Assembly (NCBI RefSeq): GCF_033958435.1
Contig: NC_134138.1
Location: forward strand, 268,809,798 to 268,873,797
Length of the DNA stretch: 64,000 nucleotides
Direction of reading: 5' to 3'
From: Carettochelys insculpta
Taxonomy: Eukaryota; Chordata; Testudines; Carettochelyidae
The notes beneath the pieces are model-generated. The model was not told the origin of the DNA. It did not search any database and saw only the letters and a program-made list of their open reading frames with translations. Below, in pieces: positions 43,260 to 53,261 of the stretch (positions within the stretch are counted from its first letter, which is position 1; each line of letters begins with the position of its first letter). The position numbers were made by a program, and so were the translations under genes.

Positions 43260-43460
43260 TGCATAAAACAATGAGTAAGAGAGGCGGTGTGATCTTATGG
43301 TAAAAACACTGATCTTACACCCATGAGTTTGAGTCTTAGGTCTGCCAGAGTCTCTCAGCATTATGAAGGACAAGGCATGTGAACCCTTGTTTTGCCATCT
43401 ATACAATGAGGATGATGTTACTTCTTTACCTGGGAGAGGCTTTAAAAGGAGAATTTGTTA
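43260..43460 (-). repeat. MIR-like SINE relic (antisense)
   Basis: 'GTGTGATCTTATGGTAAAAA', 'GAGTTTGAGTCTTAGGTCTG', 'CCCTTGTTTTGCCATCTATA' and 'CAATGAGGATGATGTTACTT' parallel the antisense MIR phrase ('...tcagtttcccatctgtaaaatggggataata'). Diverged. Confidence 0.5.
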
Positions 43461-44114
43461 CTGCTGTTGACGTGCAGAGCTGTGATGGGGATGGGGCCAA
43501 GAGGTAGCTCAATAAATAACTAGAAAATGCAGTGTTTAGCCACCCATCAGTTTTCACAGAGCACCCAATGCCTGGAACCTTCCTCACCAAGCAATGTCCT
43601 GGGATACGTCCATTTCCCCCTCAGAATCCTTCTGTAAAACAGCTTTTCCCCAAGGCCTGTAAACTCTCACCCCTGCCACCACTTTTGGAGTCATGATAAG
43701 AGAGCCAAAAAGAAGCTAACGCAGGGGGGTAACCTGAAATATGTATGGCCCCTCACTCACGTGCCATCGCAGCACCCCTCCCCCTAGCCCTCTCCTAGTG
43801 AAGAGCTCTTTGGGACTGGGCCCTTCCCGCTTCATGGGTGGTGTCCCGAGCACTCTTTGGATGCTATGGAAGGGTCAATTTTCAGTAGCACCACCAGGGA
43901 GGAAAGTAAGAGGGTGCACCTTGGTGCGCTGCTCTGGCAAGAACTGGCTGTGCTCCAGCAAGAGCCAGCCTGGGTGTGCTGCTGAGAGCCAGTGGAGTGC
44001 TGAAAATTGCTTTGTGCAGGAATGTGCTCCCTAGGCACACACAGTAACTCTCCCGAAGACACAGCAATTCGGCAGGTAACCTGGACCCAGGCTCCCCGTG
44101 ACCTCCCCCATGTG

Positions 44115-44260
44115 ACATCAGCCCCCAGCCCTGACTCCCCAAGATGATCCCAGCCCTGAATCTCCCACACACTCCCAGCCCTGATTCCCCCCACACACCT
44201 GCAGCTCTGACTCCTGCACCTCCACCCCCGCTGCCCTGAGCCCCCCCACTCCACCCCAAA
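44115..44260. repeat. C-rich short tandem repeat
   Basis: 'CAGCCCTGACTCCCC', 'CAGCCCTGAATCTCCCACAC', 'CAGCCCTGATTCCCCCCACA' and 'CAGCTCTGACTCCTGC' are four imperfect units of about 28-30 bp. The 163- and 144-codon minus-strand frames that cross it are low complexity and not called. Confidence 0.7.
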
Positions 44261-44370
44261 CTTAAATTTTTCACAGGTACTGTCAGAACACAACTCCCCC
44301 ATCCCTTGCCCTGCATCCCCCAAGCAGGGAGGGTCTGTGAAATGACAGTACCTATGAGAAATTTAAGTTA
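44261..44370. repeat. Hairpin with about 27-bp stem
   Basis: 'AACTTAAATTTTTCACAGGT' with 'ACTGTCA' at 44261-44287 pairs with 'TGACAGTACCTATGAGAAAT' with 'TTAAGTT' at 44344-44370, with a ~55-bp loop. Two stem mismatches are visible. It may mark the junction of two DNA elements. In 44371-45122 I recognise nothing. Confidence 0.7.
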
Positions 44371-45125
44371 CTTCCATGCAGAGCCCATGCTCTACGGGTC
44401 ACTCCATGGAAACCAGCTGGACTCCTTGAAGATTAAGGTACGACTTTAGGTGATCGGGGTAGCAAAATCCAGCTCTCTATAGCCATTCCAATGCACTTTT
44501 TTGTACTTAATTCCCTGCAAAAGGTATCTAGAAAAGAGGACAGTTAATGGGCACACATCTGGCAAGACCGGATGGAGGTTGAGTGAGCCCTGATTATTGT
44601 GTAATCAGATAATTTTGAAGTCCCGTCGTTATTACTAACCTGCTATCAGTTAGTCCGAGTACCTACTTTAAACATCTGTACTATACAGAAAGGAGGTGTG
44701 CTGTAAAACACCTGGAGAGCAGGGTAACAGTCACACATGACCATGAGAAGCCTTTCAGCCACATCTAAAGCATAAAGCACTTCCTAGATTCCAAAGGCAG
44801 ATCAAAGCATCCTCCCTGTGTAAGAGGATGGCTGTATCGTACGGGAAACAGCAGGACTTCCGGAATCCTCCAGAAAGGCACTTATCTTGTCTAGATTTCA
44901 GTGGTTCATCTGACTTTGATGCTGTCGCCCACCTTGGAATCACGTCCTGGGGCTCAGTTGCTTAGGTGCTAAAGCTCTTCCAACCAGCTCCTCTCAGCCT
45001 TCCTCCATTCGTCTTAAATCCATTGCCTCAGATTTCATGCAAAGCAGTCCCTCTGTCTTTTGCAGCCTACTGTGGTCTAATCACATCCAGAATTGCCCTC
45101 TCTTTAGTCCCACACTGCTGAGTTA

Positions 45126-45818
45126 GGCTGCGTCTACACGTGCACACTACTTCGAAGTAGCGGTGCCAACTTCAAAATAGTGCCCGTCACGGCTACACGT
45201 GTTGGGCGCTATTTCGAAGTTGAAATCGACGCTAGGCGGCGAGACATCGAAGTCGCTAACCCCATGAGGGGATGGGAATAGCACCCTACTTCGAAGTTGA
45301 ACGTCAAAGTAGGGCACGTGTAGACGATCCGCGTCCCGCAACATTGAAATAGCAGGGTCTGCCATGGCGGCCATCAGCTGAGGGGTTGAGAGGCACTCTC
45401 TTTCCAGCCCCTGCAGGGCTGTATGGTCACCGTGTGCAGCAGCCCTTAGCCCAGGGCTTCTGGCTGCTGCTGCTGCAGCTGGGGATCCATGCTGCATGCA
45501 CAGGGTCTGCAAGCAGTTGTCGGCTCTGTGGATCTTGTGTTGTTTAGTGCAACTGTGTCTGGGAGGGGCCCTTTAAGGGAGCAGCTTGCTGTTGAGTCCG
45601 CCCTGTGACCCTGTCTGCAGGTGTTCCTGGCACCCTTATTTCGATGTGTGCTACTTTGGCATGTAGACGTTCCCTCGCTGCACCTATTTCAATGTGGTGC
45701 TGCCCAACGTCGAAGTTGAACGTCGATGTTGCCAGCCCTGGAGGACGTGTAGATGTTTTTCGATGTCGCTACATCGAAATAAGCTATTTCGATGTAGCGT
45801 GCACGTGTAGACGTAGCC
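45126..45818 (-). mobile_element. Non-autonomous Harbinger derivative, 693 bp, copy 3
   Basis: The ends are GGCTGCGTCTACACGTGC and, reverse-complemented, GGCTACGTCTACACGTGC. Perfect TTA flanks at 45123-45125 and 45819-45821 are a canonical PIF/Harbinger target. It is collinear with copies 1 and 2. Its ends, and the repeated 'CTATTTCGAAGT' and 'CATCGAAATAAGC' segments, are well preserved, so it is among the youngest insertions here. The 121-codon minus-strand frame (45147-45512) is shared with copy 2. Confidence 0.95.
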
Positions 45819-46604
45819 TTAGAGTCAACACTGGGCGGGGATACTGGCTTTTCACTACTACTATCTAAATTCCATCCAAATCCTGTCTGTCTAGTAAGGG
45901 ATGCAGTGGCTACTTTTCAAAACCTGGCTAGTGTCCTAAGTGAAACAAATTAGAGGGCTTTCCACAGCAGCTTGTATTTAGCACTGTGCTCTCAGTGTCA
46001 GCAGAGCGGGGCTGAACTGTAGCTGGGAATGGAGAACTAACCTCACTCCTAAACATAGCCCTTCCAGGCCTGGGGTGGCTCCCAGTACTGCCACTGAGTC
46101 ACAGAATCACAGAACACTAAAATTGGAAGGGATCTTGAGCAGTCGTCAAGTCTAGTCCCCTGCACTCATGGCTAGACCAAGCGCCACTTTTGCCAGGTGT
46201 TTGTCTAAATTGTTCTTAAATATCTTCAATAATGGAGATTCTACAACCTCCTTGGGTTCTTTATTCCAGTGCTTAACCACCCTGATAGTTAGGAAGCTTT
46301 TCCTAATGTCCAACCGTAACCATCCATGCTGCAATTTAAACAAATTACTGCTTGTCCTATCATCAGCGGTTAAGGAGAATAATTTTTCTCCCTCTTCTTC
46401 ATAACACCCCTTTTAGGTACTTGAAAGCTGCTGTCATGTCCCCTCTCAGTTTTCTGCTTTTCAGATAAAACAGACCCAGTTCTGTCAGGTTTCCCTCACA
46501 CGTCATGCTTTCTAGACCCGTAATAATTTTTGTTGCTGTTTCCAGGAATTTTTCCAATTTGTCCAGATATTTCTGACATGTGGCACCCGGAACTGGACAC
46601 AGCA

Positions 46605-47183
46605 CAGGAAACCCTGAATTTTGCAGACCCTGATTTAGCCAACTTCGGGAACAACGGGTGTCCGCCAGCTCCCCACCCCCACCCCCGTTGTTCCCAAAGT
46701 CTTCTGGGGTCCATACAATCCTAACTCCTTTCCTCCCAAAACAAAGTATGTTAAGGGACCTACCGCTTCCGTGGCCTGGAGGATTCGCCCCTCCTCACTG
46801 GAGCCACCACACACTCCTCCCACCAGGGATGGGGCACATGCATAGGCAGATGGCATTCGCTCACAGGCCCCCTCCCCTGGTAGGAGGCACACATGGCTAC
46901 TCTGGAGGCAGAGGTGGCTCCTCCAGGCCACTCAGCAGGGGCCGACAGCTCCAGCTGCATGGTGGGGATCCAGCCATGAGGGGGTTCAGTGGTTTCTCCA
47001 GCAGTGGTAGTTGGGGTTCCATCAGCAGTGGCTCTGGTGAGTGGCCACCATTTTTTGCAGGGGAGGGGACCAGGGCTGAGAAAGCCTGGTGGGGGGATGG
47101 AGTGTAAACCCGCTCATTTAATGGATGTTTGGAAATAACGGACACCTCTCCCCCATATTAGTCCTTAAATTGAGGGTTTACTG
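46605..47183. mobile_element. pogo/Tigger-like non-autonomous element, 579 bp
   Basis: The left end CAGGAAACCCTGAATTTTGC and the right end (reverse complement) CAGTAAACCCTCAATTTAAG match the CAGTAAACCCTC termini of pogo/Tigger-type mariner elements. The flank is CA at 46603-46604 (a decayed TA) and TA at 47184-47185. The GC-rich interior (46660-47110) contains no transposase, and its open frames are incidental. Confidence 0.75.
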
Positions 47184-47364
47184 TACCTCCAGTTGCGTCC
47201 TAATCAGTGCAAAGGAGAGCGGAAGAACGACTTCTCGTGCCTTGCTCACAACACTCCCGTTAATGCCTCCCTGAATGATGTTTGCTTTTTTTGCGCCAGT
47301 GTCCCACTGTTCACTCATGCTTAGCTTTTGGTCCACTATGACCCCTAGATCCTTTTCTGCAGTA

Positions 47365-47607
47365 CAGTAGGGTTGCAACATTTGCAAGGGTTTGGTGTTG
47401 AGAACCCTCACGAATGGTGAATTTTGCAAATAGGCAGGCTCCCGGGCAGCTCTGGGCAGCAGTGGGGGGAGGTGGAGACTGGTGGCAGGGCCACGGGGAA
47501 GTGGCAGCCGCCAGCGCTCCTGGCCCCGGAGCCCCCGGGGAAGCAGCATCCGCTTGTGAATAATTGAATTCACGAATGTGGCACTCACCAATGTTGTGAC
47601 CTGGCTG
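47365..47607. mobile_element. pogo/Tigger-like MITE, 243 bp, TA target
   Basis: The left end CAGTAGGGTTGCAACATTTG and the right end (reverse complement) CAGCCAGGTCACAACATTGG, with further inner arms 'CCCTCACGAATGGTGAATTT' against 'GAATTCACGAATGTGGCACT'. TA lies on both sides (47363-47364, 47608-47609). The GC-rich centre has no coding capacity. Confidence 0.75.
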
Positions 47608-47859
47608 TATTCCTTATTAGGTTATCCTTATGTTCATGGTCTATTATTGGAAGATTGTCACATCCTGGTTCTTATCAAACTGAAGTCTTCTTTAGCCACA
47701 GCACTGTCATGCACACCTTTATTCCACATACTGATTTTTTAACGTTCGCTTTCTCTTCAGTGGCTCCTGCCTCCCCATTGGATTGTTTGGATGCTTCAGG
47801 GCTGGAGTTTGTAGAAACTTTGTACCAGGTAAAACCATTGATTTTGCTGGGCTCAGCGC

Positions 47860-48345
47860 CTGTTGATGTCTGATGCCCTCACTATTTCCTTCCATCTTTC
47901 CCTGTCCAGTGCAGAGTGGCTTAGTTTCTGTAGACCAGCTCTACTCCAATCTACTATATCATCTACCCATTCTCTGCGGGGTCTGCCTGTCCTGTTCGAA
48001 CCGTCCATTAAGCTGAATACCAGGGTCTTGACTTTTTTTGCTCACTATGCATTCTGCACATATGCCCTAATAGCTGTAACTTGCACTGTATAACCTTTCT
48101 GAAGTAGGTTCTCTTTCGACTAGTATCTTCCTATATAATTCCTTGTTGGTGACCTTCTGCATCCATCCTATTCTCAGGATCCTTCTATAACAACTCCTCT
48201 CGAACGCCAATATCCTTCTCTTCAAATCTTTCGTTATCGCCCATGTCTCACATCTATACAACATACTGCTGAATAAGCACGTTTTCAAGGCGCTCAGCTT
48301 CATTCCTAAGCAAATCACTTTGCTTTTCCAGATCTTATTCATCGC
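47860..48345 (-). mobile_element. Endonuclease-type LINE ORF2 C-terminus, decayed
   Basis: The minus-strand frame 48067-48342 encodes 'LKTCLFSSMLYRCETWAITK', 'DLKRRILAFERSCYRRILRI' and 'GWMQKVTNKELYRKI', the 'LLYG.E.W......RR...FE..C.RR.L.I.W...VTN' region of LINE ORF2. After a frame change, antisense to 47866-48010, residues of type 'GSNRTGRPRREWVDDIVDW' and 'LQKLSHSALDRERWKEIV' follow to about 47860, the C-terminal end. The clade is not resolved (RTE-like by feel). RT and endonuclease are absent. The motifs are analogous to those at 22395-22968, but the C-terminus is different (no Cys/His cluster), so these are two families. Confidence 0.8.
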
Positions 48346-48654
48346 CTTCTAACTTGCTCTTGCTTTCGCTACTCTAGTCGCTATTTCCTTCCGTGACAAT
48401 GTCGCCTTTTCATGCCTCAACACCCTGGTTTGGCACGACGAGGCTGATTTGCCAGCATGTGCTCATTAACCATATTGGCTGGAAGAGGCACTCCAGGCTA
48501 AAGTTCTGTATGCAGCTAATATAATTTTTATGAATGAGTTTTTAAACTGTTGGGGAAAGGAGATGAAACGCTGGAAATGCTGTAACAATAGCTTCACTTT
48601 ATGCTACGCTGGAAATGGAAAGCTCAGATATTACCATACAGACATCTGCTAGCC

Positions 48655-48862
48655 AGCGTTCCCTGTAAGCTGTGCACTTGTGCAGCCACACAGGAGAGAT
48701 TCCAATGATGCCAAGACGATTAACAGAGTGTCCACAGCTGGGTTTTTTTTTCTACCGGTGGTTCACATTCACACATGCCTCAGCACACACAAAAAATTAT
48801 TCCACACATGATTGGAGAGAAATCTGCATGTGAACAGAAGCATGAAAGGGAACATTACGGCT
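48655..48862. mobile_element. Short inverted-end dispersed element (GTTCCCTGTAAGCTG end)
   Basis: The left end 'GCGTTCCCTGTAAGCTGTGC' and the right end (reverse complement) 'ATGTTCCCTTTCATGCTTC' share GTTCCCT. Internal 'CTACCGGTGGTTCACATTC' and 'CACACAAAAAATTATTCCAC' link it to 14110-14285 and 26862-27058. In 48863-50170 I recognise nothing. Confidence 0.5.
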
Positions 48863-50178
48863 GGCCCAAGCCTTCACTTTAGTGTCCGTTGTTCCGTAGA
48901 GTTGGTGCTTTCAGAAATCAGAGCAAAACGTGCTAGGTCAGACTATGACTGAATCTCAGTAGCATAATATGGAGTGAAGCAAGGAGGAGAGCTGCAAAGG
49001 CAAAAGGGGAAGTCAAGTAACCAGTTCTCAGTGGTATTTTTGTCTTCCAAGACAATTGAGGCTCAAATTTCTGTTTGAACAGAGTCTTGCCCAACTGGAG
49101 TTTTCCAAAAGTAAAACGAGGCCAAATGTTGGTCTCTTTTGCAGCACCGTTACAGCAGGAACTGGATCCAGGAGGCTTTCAGATAGCATTTGCAGATAAG
49201 TGCTTTCATGCTATACTGGAAGATTGTCATTTCCTGGTTCTTATTAAAGTCATATGCTCCATAAAAGGCACTTTCATGTGAGGCTAATTTGCAAGAAATT
49301 ATATATGCTATTTTAAAATGCTATTTATCACAGCCCTCCCTGTCCCCAACACCAATCTTAATTGTCTAAATATAATAAGGGTCTTTGTTGAATTTTTATG
49401 GGTTTTTTGCTTTGAGTTCTATCCCGTATCTACTTCTAATTTCCAATTACTGCTTCAGACATTAGCCACACGCAGGTAAGTTAAAGAACAAAGATGTGTA
49501 AGTCATTAAGAAACAGAACTGTGGGCTAAATATCTATGGGGATAAAGTTGCCAATCAAGTTTAAGAAACACCTTTAGAGATAACAAGATACAGGAAGAAT
49601 AGGCCAATTCAATTATGACTCACTGCTTATTGCCTTTATTAGCATTCTATATCATGCACTCCCAGCCTCTGCTTAGGGGATGAGAGTCCTCCAGGAGTCA
49701 CAGGCTTTTCCTCCCAGTACTCAGTGGGTTAGGACAACTGGTTATTCTGCCTTTAGATTCAGCTATTAGCACAAAAGCCCCTACAAACTAGGCAAACACT
49801 AGGCCATGACTGGCTTTACTACTTGAGAACGCCAAACAAGAGACACATCCCTTGGAGACCATGTGGGTCAATAAAGAGGCCGCCTTATTTCTATTTTCAG
49901 CTATGCAACTGATTTGCTGATTGGCTTTGAGCAAATTTTCCTATTTGTGTATTTGACTTTAGCCACCCAAACATTAATATTTTGACCTTCAACTCTCCGT
50001 GCCTCACCCTGTGCATGCCAAATGACCACAGTGGAGCTACCCTGTGTTTGTAGATTCAAAAGCCAGAAAAAAAACCACTAACATACTCAAGTGAAGTGGT
50101 TCAGCTGAGGACAGTCACCTCAGGATCTGAAACACATGAATTTTCTGATGGTGGCACTTCTGGGACTCATGCATACAG

Positions 50179-50712
50179 CAGGAATGGCCAGCCAGTCAGG
50201 GGTGAAAAACCATGTATAGGGTGCAAAGAACCATGTGGATAGAGTGCAAAGAGCCAAACATGATCATACATTATGCAGATAGATAGAATGAGGCTCAATG
50301 CCCTCCCCCTTCCACAGAGCCAGGCACCCCTAGCCCCTCACTCTAACCCAATCCTCCTCCCCTCCTCCAGAACTAGGCCCCCCCAGCTCCCTGCTATAAC
50401 CCATCCCCCACTCTGTCCAAGAGCCAGGCACTCCCAGTCCCCCCAGTCTAACTAAATGCCCTTCCCCTCCTCCGGAGCCAGGAACCCTCACCCCCCAGCT
50501 CTAACTCAATGCCTTCCCTCTCCCTCAGAGCCAGGCACCCCAGACCCCTGCTCAAACTTGATGCCAGCAACTCAGCACAGCCACCACACGCTTCTCCCAC
50601 CACGCACTGGGCGTGTGTGCAGAGCAGCTGACAGCACTCCCAGTGCGCGGCTCCACATTTAAAGGCTCAAAGTGTTGCGTGCAGCTTGAGAGCCGCGGGT
50701 TGGCCACCCGCG
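50179..50712. mobile_element. hAT-type non-autonomous element, 534 bp
   Basis: The left end CAGGAATGGCCAGCC and the right end (reverse complement) CGCGGGTGGCCAACC are hAT-like. Flanking 8-mers GCATACAG (50171-50178) and CCATACTG (50713-50720) agree at 6 of 8 positions. The interior contains four imperfect repeats of 'GAGCCAGGCACCCC...CTCTAACCCAATGCC' (50318-50570), related to the interior of the hAT at 28162-29061 ('GAGCCAGGCACCCCCAGCCC'). Confidence 0.65.
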
Positions 50713-51775
50713 CCATACTGCATCATCCAGTTATTCCTGGAGAGAGCGTTACTTCCTGAGAGGAAAAAGAAAAGCAAAGCAGGGGGAATCTTCCTACTGG
50801 ATGGGGTAAAGACTTGTGGGCGAAATGGATGACACATCTATTCACTTTCAAATAGCCTGAATTAAATGTGCTTACTCTGTCTTTGCCCATTTATCCCTGT
50901 TCCAGTAGACAGCTCATGTTGCTTGGTAGTCCTTCATATCTTCAAAGTTCCTAGATTCATAGATTCTAAAGCCAGGAAATGACTTGCAAATCTGATCTCT
51001 CTCACACAGACCTTCAGGGTTCCCCGAATCAATTCCTGTTCGAACCGAGCGCATCTTTTAGAAAGACACCCAGCCTTGGTTTAAAAATTACCCACGATGA
51101 AGAATCCACCTTCACCTTGGCTAAGTTGCTCCAATGGTCATTTATCCTCACTGATAAAAAATGTGCTCAATTTCTAGTCTGAACTATCTAGTTCAATTTC
51201 CGCCCATGGGTCTTATTATACTTTTGTCTGCTAAGCCAAAGAGCCCTCTATTATGACATTTGTGATGCCTATGTAGGTACTTACTGACTATTACCAAGTC
51301 ACACAATAATCTCTTTGCTAAGCTAAATCGATGGAGCACCTTGAATCTCTCATATTTTTTTGATGCTTTAATCCTTGACTCAGAGCCCTTTCCAAGTTAT
51401 CAGCATCTTTCTTTAATTTGTGATGTCAGAATTGGAAAAAGTAGCCCAGGAGCAATCACATCAGTGCCAAATACAGAGGAATTCATTTTCATCAGTTCCC
51501 CAATCTGTGTCATTTGCAAACAGTATCAGTGATGATTTGAGGTTTTCTTCCATGTCATAGATAAAAATACTAACTGCCATAGGGCAAAGAACTAATCTCT
51601 AGGGGACCCCATCAGAGACATATACATTTAATAACAATTCCCCTTTTATAATTATATTGAGATCTATCAGCTGCTCAGTCTTTAATCCATTTAATGTGAA
51701 TCTGATTGATATTTTGTCCTCTAGTTTCTTAATCAAGATGTCATCTGGTATCACAAATGCCTTACAGCAGTCTAT

Positions 51776-52322
51776 GGCTACATCTACACTAGAGAGTTTT
51801 GTTGACAAAACTGTGGTATTGTCAACAAAACTTGTGGAGCAATTTCACAAAAAATCTGTTTTGTTGACAGAAACTGTCAACAAAAAAGCTGTGTAGATGC
51901 TTTGTTGACAGAGCGGATCAAAAAATCAATCTGCTTTTATGTGTAGACAGAATCTGTTGACAGACGTTCTGTTGGAACATCTCTTCCAACAAGAAGTCCT
52001 GTGGCACCTTATAGACTAACAGATATTTTGGAGCATAAGCTTTCGTGAGCAAAGACCTGCTTCATCAGATGCATCTGACAAAATATCAGTCAAACGCACA
52101 TTAAATGGAACTTCTGTCGTCAGAACATCAACAGAACTTCTGTTGTCAGATGCATCTGAAGTGGGTCTTTGCCCACCAAAGCGTATGCTCCAAAATATCT
52201 GTTAGTCTATAAGGTGCCACAGGACTTCTTGTTGTTCTCGAAGATACAGACTAACACAACCTCTCTGATACTCTTCCAACAGTGACTTCTGTAGACAGAT
52301 GCTTCTAGTGTAGACATAACCC
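51776..52322. mobile_element. MITE (GGCTACATCTACACTAGAG end) hosting an inverted double SINE
   Basis: The left end GGCTACATCTACACTAGAGA and the right end (reverse complement) GGGTTATGTCTACACTAGAA. The body has repeated 'TTTTGTTGACA' and 'TGTCAACAAA' motifs. The host CR1 sequence continues on both sides. The 3-bp target duplication is not clear. The 280-bp insert at 51991-52270 splits it. Confidence 0.75.
51991..52270. mobile_element. Head-to-head double copy of the GTCCTGTGGCACC repeat, 10-bp TSD
   Basis: The left half (plus) reads 'AAGAAGTCCTGTGGCACCTT', 'ATAGACTAACAGATATTTTG', 'GAGCATAAGCTTTCGTGAGC' and 'TTCATCAGATGCATCTGAC'. The right half carries the same on the minus strand and extends to 'TATCAGAGAGGTTGTGTTAG'. 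They are separated by a ~75-bp centre (52080-52150) containing 'GAACTTCTGT(C/T)GTCAG' repeats. Perfect flanks CTCTTCCAAC at 51981-51990 and 52271-52280 show that the whole inverted structure inserted as one unit. Confidence 0.8.
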
Positions 52323-53261
52323 AAATGTATTTCATCAGCACTGTTCCCAACCAAACCTGTAATCTCACCAAAAATCACACTAATTTGACAAAATCTATTT
52401 TCCATAAACCCATGATAATTGTTGTTTGACATTAATTGTATTACCCTCCTTTAAGTCTTTATAAATCAAGTCTCAGATCAACCATTTCATTATTTTGCCC
52501 CACATCTATATCACGCTGACAGGGCTATAATTATCTAGGGGGTCCTTAATCTTTTTAAATGTCATTATAACTTTAGTTTTCTTCTACTCCTCTGGAACTG
52601 TCCCAGTGTTCCAAGATTTAGTAAAAACTTAACATTAACAGTTCAGAGCTCTTTGGCTAATTTTTAAATTGCTTAGAAGCAAGTTATCTGGACCTGCTAA
52701 TTTCAAAATTTCTATCTTTAATAGCTACTGTTGAACAACATCCTTAGTTACTGTTGGAATTAAAGTTCCTTCATCATCAACATGCTCTGGCATGACTGCA
52801 TTACCTGGCTTTTTTCCAAATGCAGAAGAGAAAATTTATTGAACTTTTTTGGATTATTATTATTTAAAATTCTACCATTTCCATGTATTAATGTACCAAT
52901 ACCATTGTTAGGTTTCCTTGGCTACGTCTACATGGGGACGCTACGTCGAAGTAAAATCGAAATAAGCTATTTCGATGCGTAGCATCCACACATCCTCTGG
53001 GGCTGGTGCCGTCGACGTTCAGCATTGACGTAGGAAAGCGCTAGATAGAAATGGGCCCCGCAGGGGAGCATCTACACACAAAAGGAGCCCCGATTGGAAT
53101 AAGGGGGCTAAGAAAGCCTGCGGACAGGGTCACAGGGCGGACTACACCTTCCAGGGCAACAGCAAGCTGCTCCCTTAAAGGACCCCTCCCAGACACACAC
53201 AGCCTGCACAGCACGAGGTCCGCAGAGCCTACAACTGGTTGCAGACCCTGTACATGCAGCA

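Larger units (their letters stand above)
46098..47645 (-). mobile_element. CR1 LINE with two pogo/Tigger-like insertions
   Basis: The antisense CR1 3' end starts at 46098 ('AGAATCACAGAACACTAAAA'). The minus-strand ORF2 C-terminus is at 46152-46605: 'DIRKSFLTIRVVKHWNKEPK', 'TKIITGLESMTCEGNLTELG', 'KSRKLRGDMTAAFKYLKGVL'. CR1 resumes at 47186 with 'EKDLGVIVDQKLSMSEQWD', 'AREVVLPLSFALIRTQLE', and again after 47607. Two insertions separate the pieces. Each is flanked by TA (or a decayed TA), and removing both restores CR1 order. Confidence 0.85.

Noticed and set aside
43832..44323. 163-codon Gly/Ser/Trp-rich minus-strand frame
   Set aside because: Translation of a C-rich tandem repeat; no protein signature.
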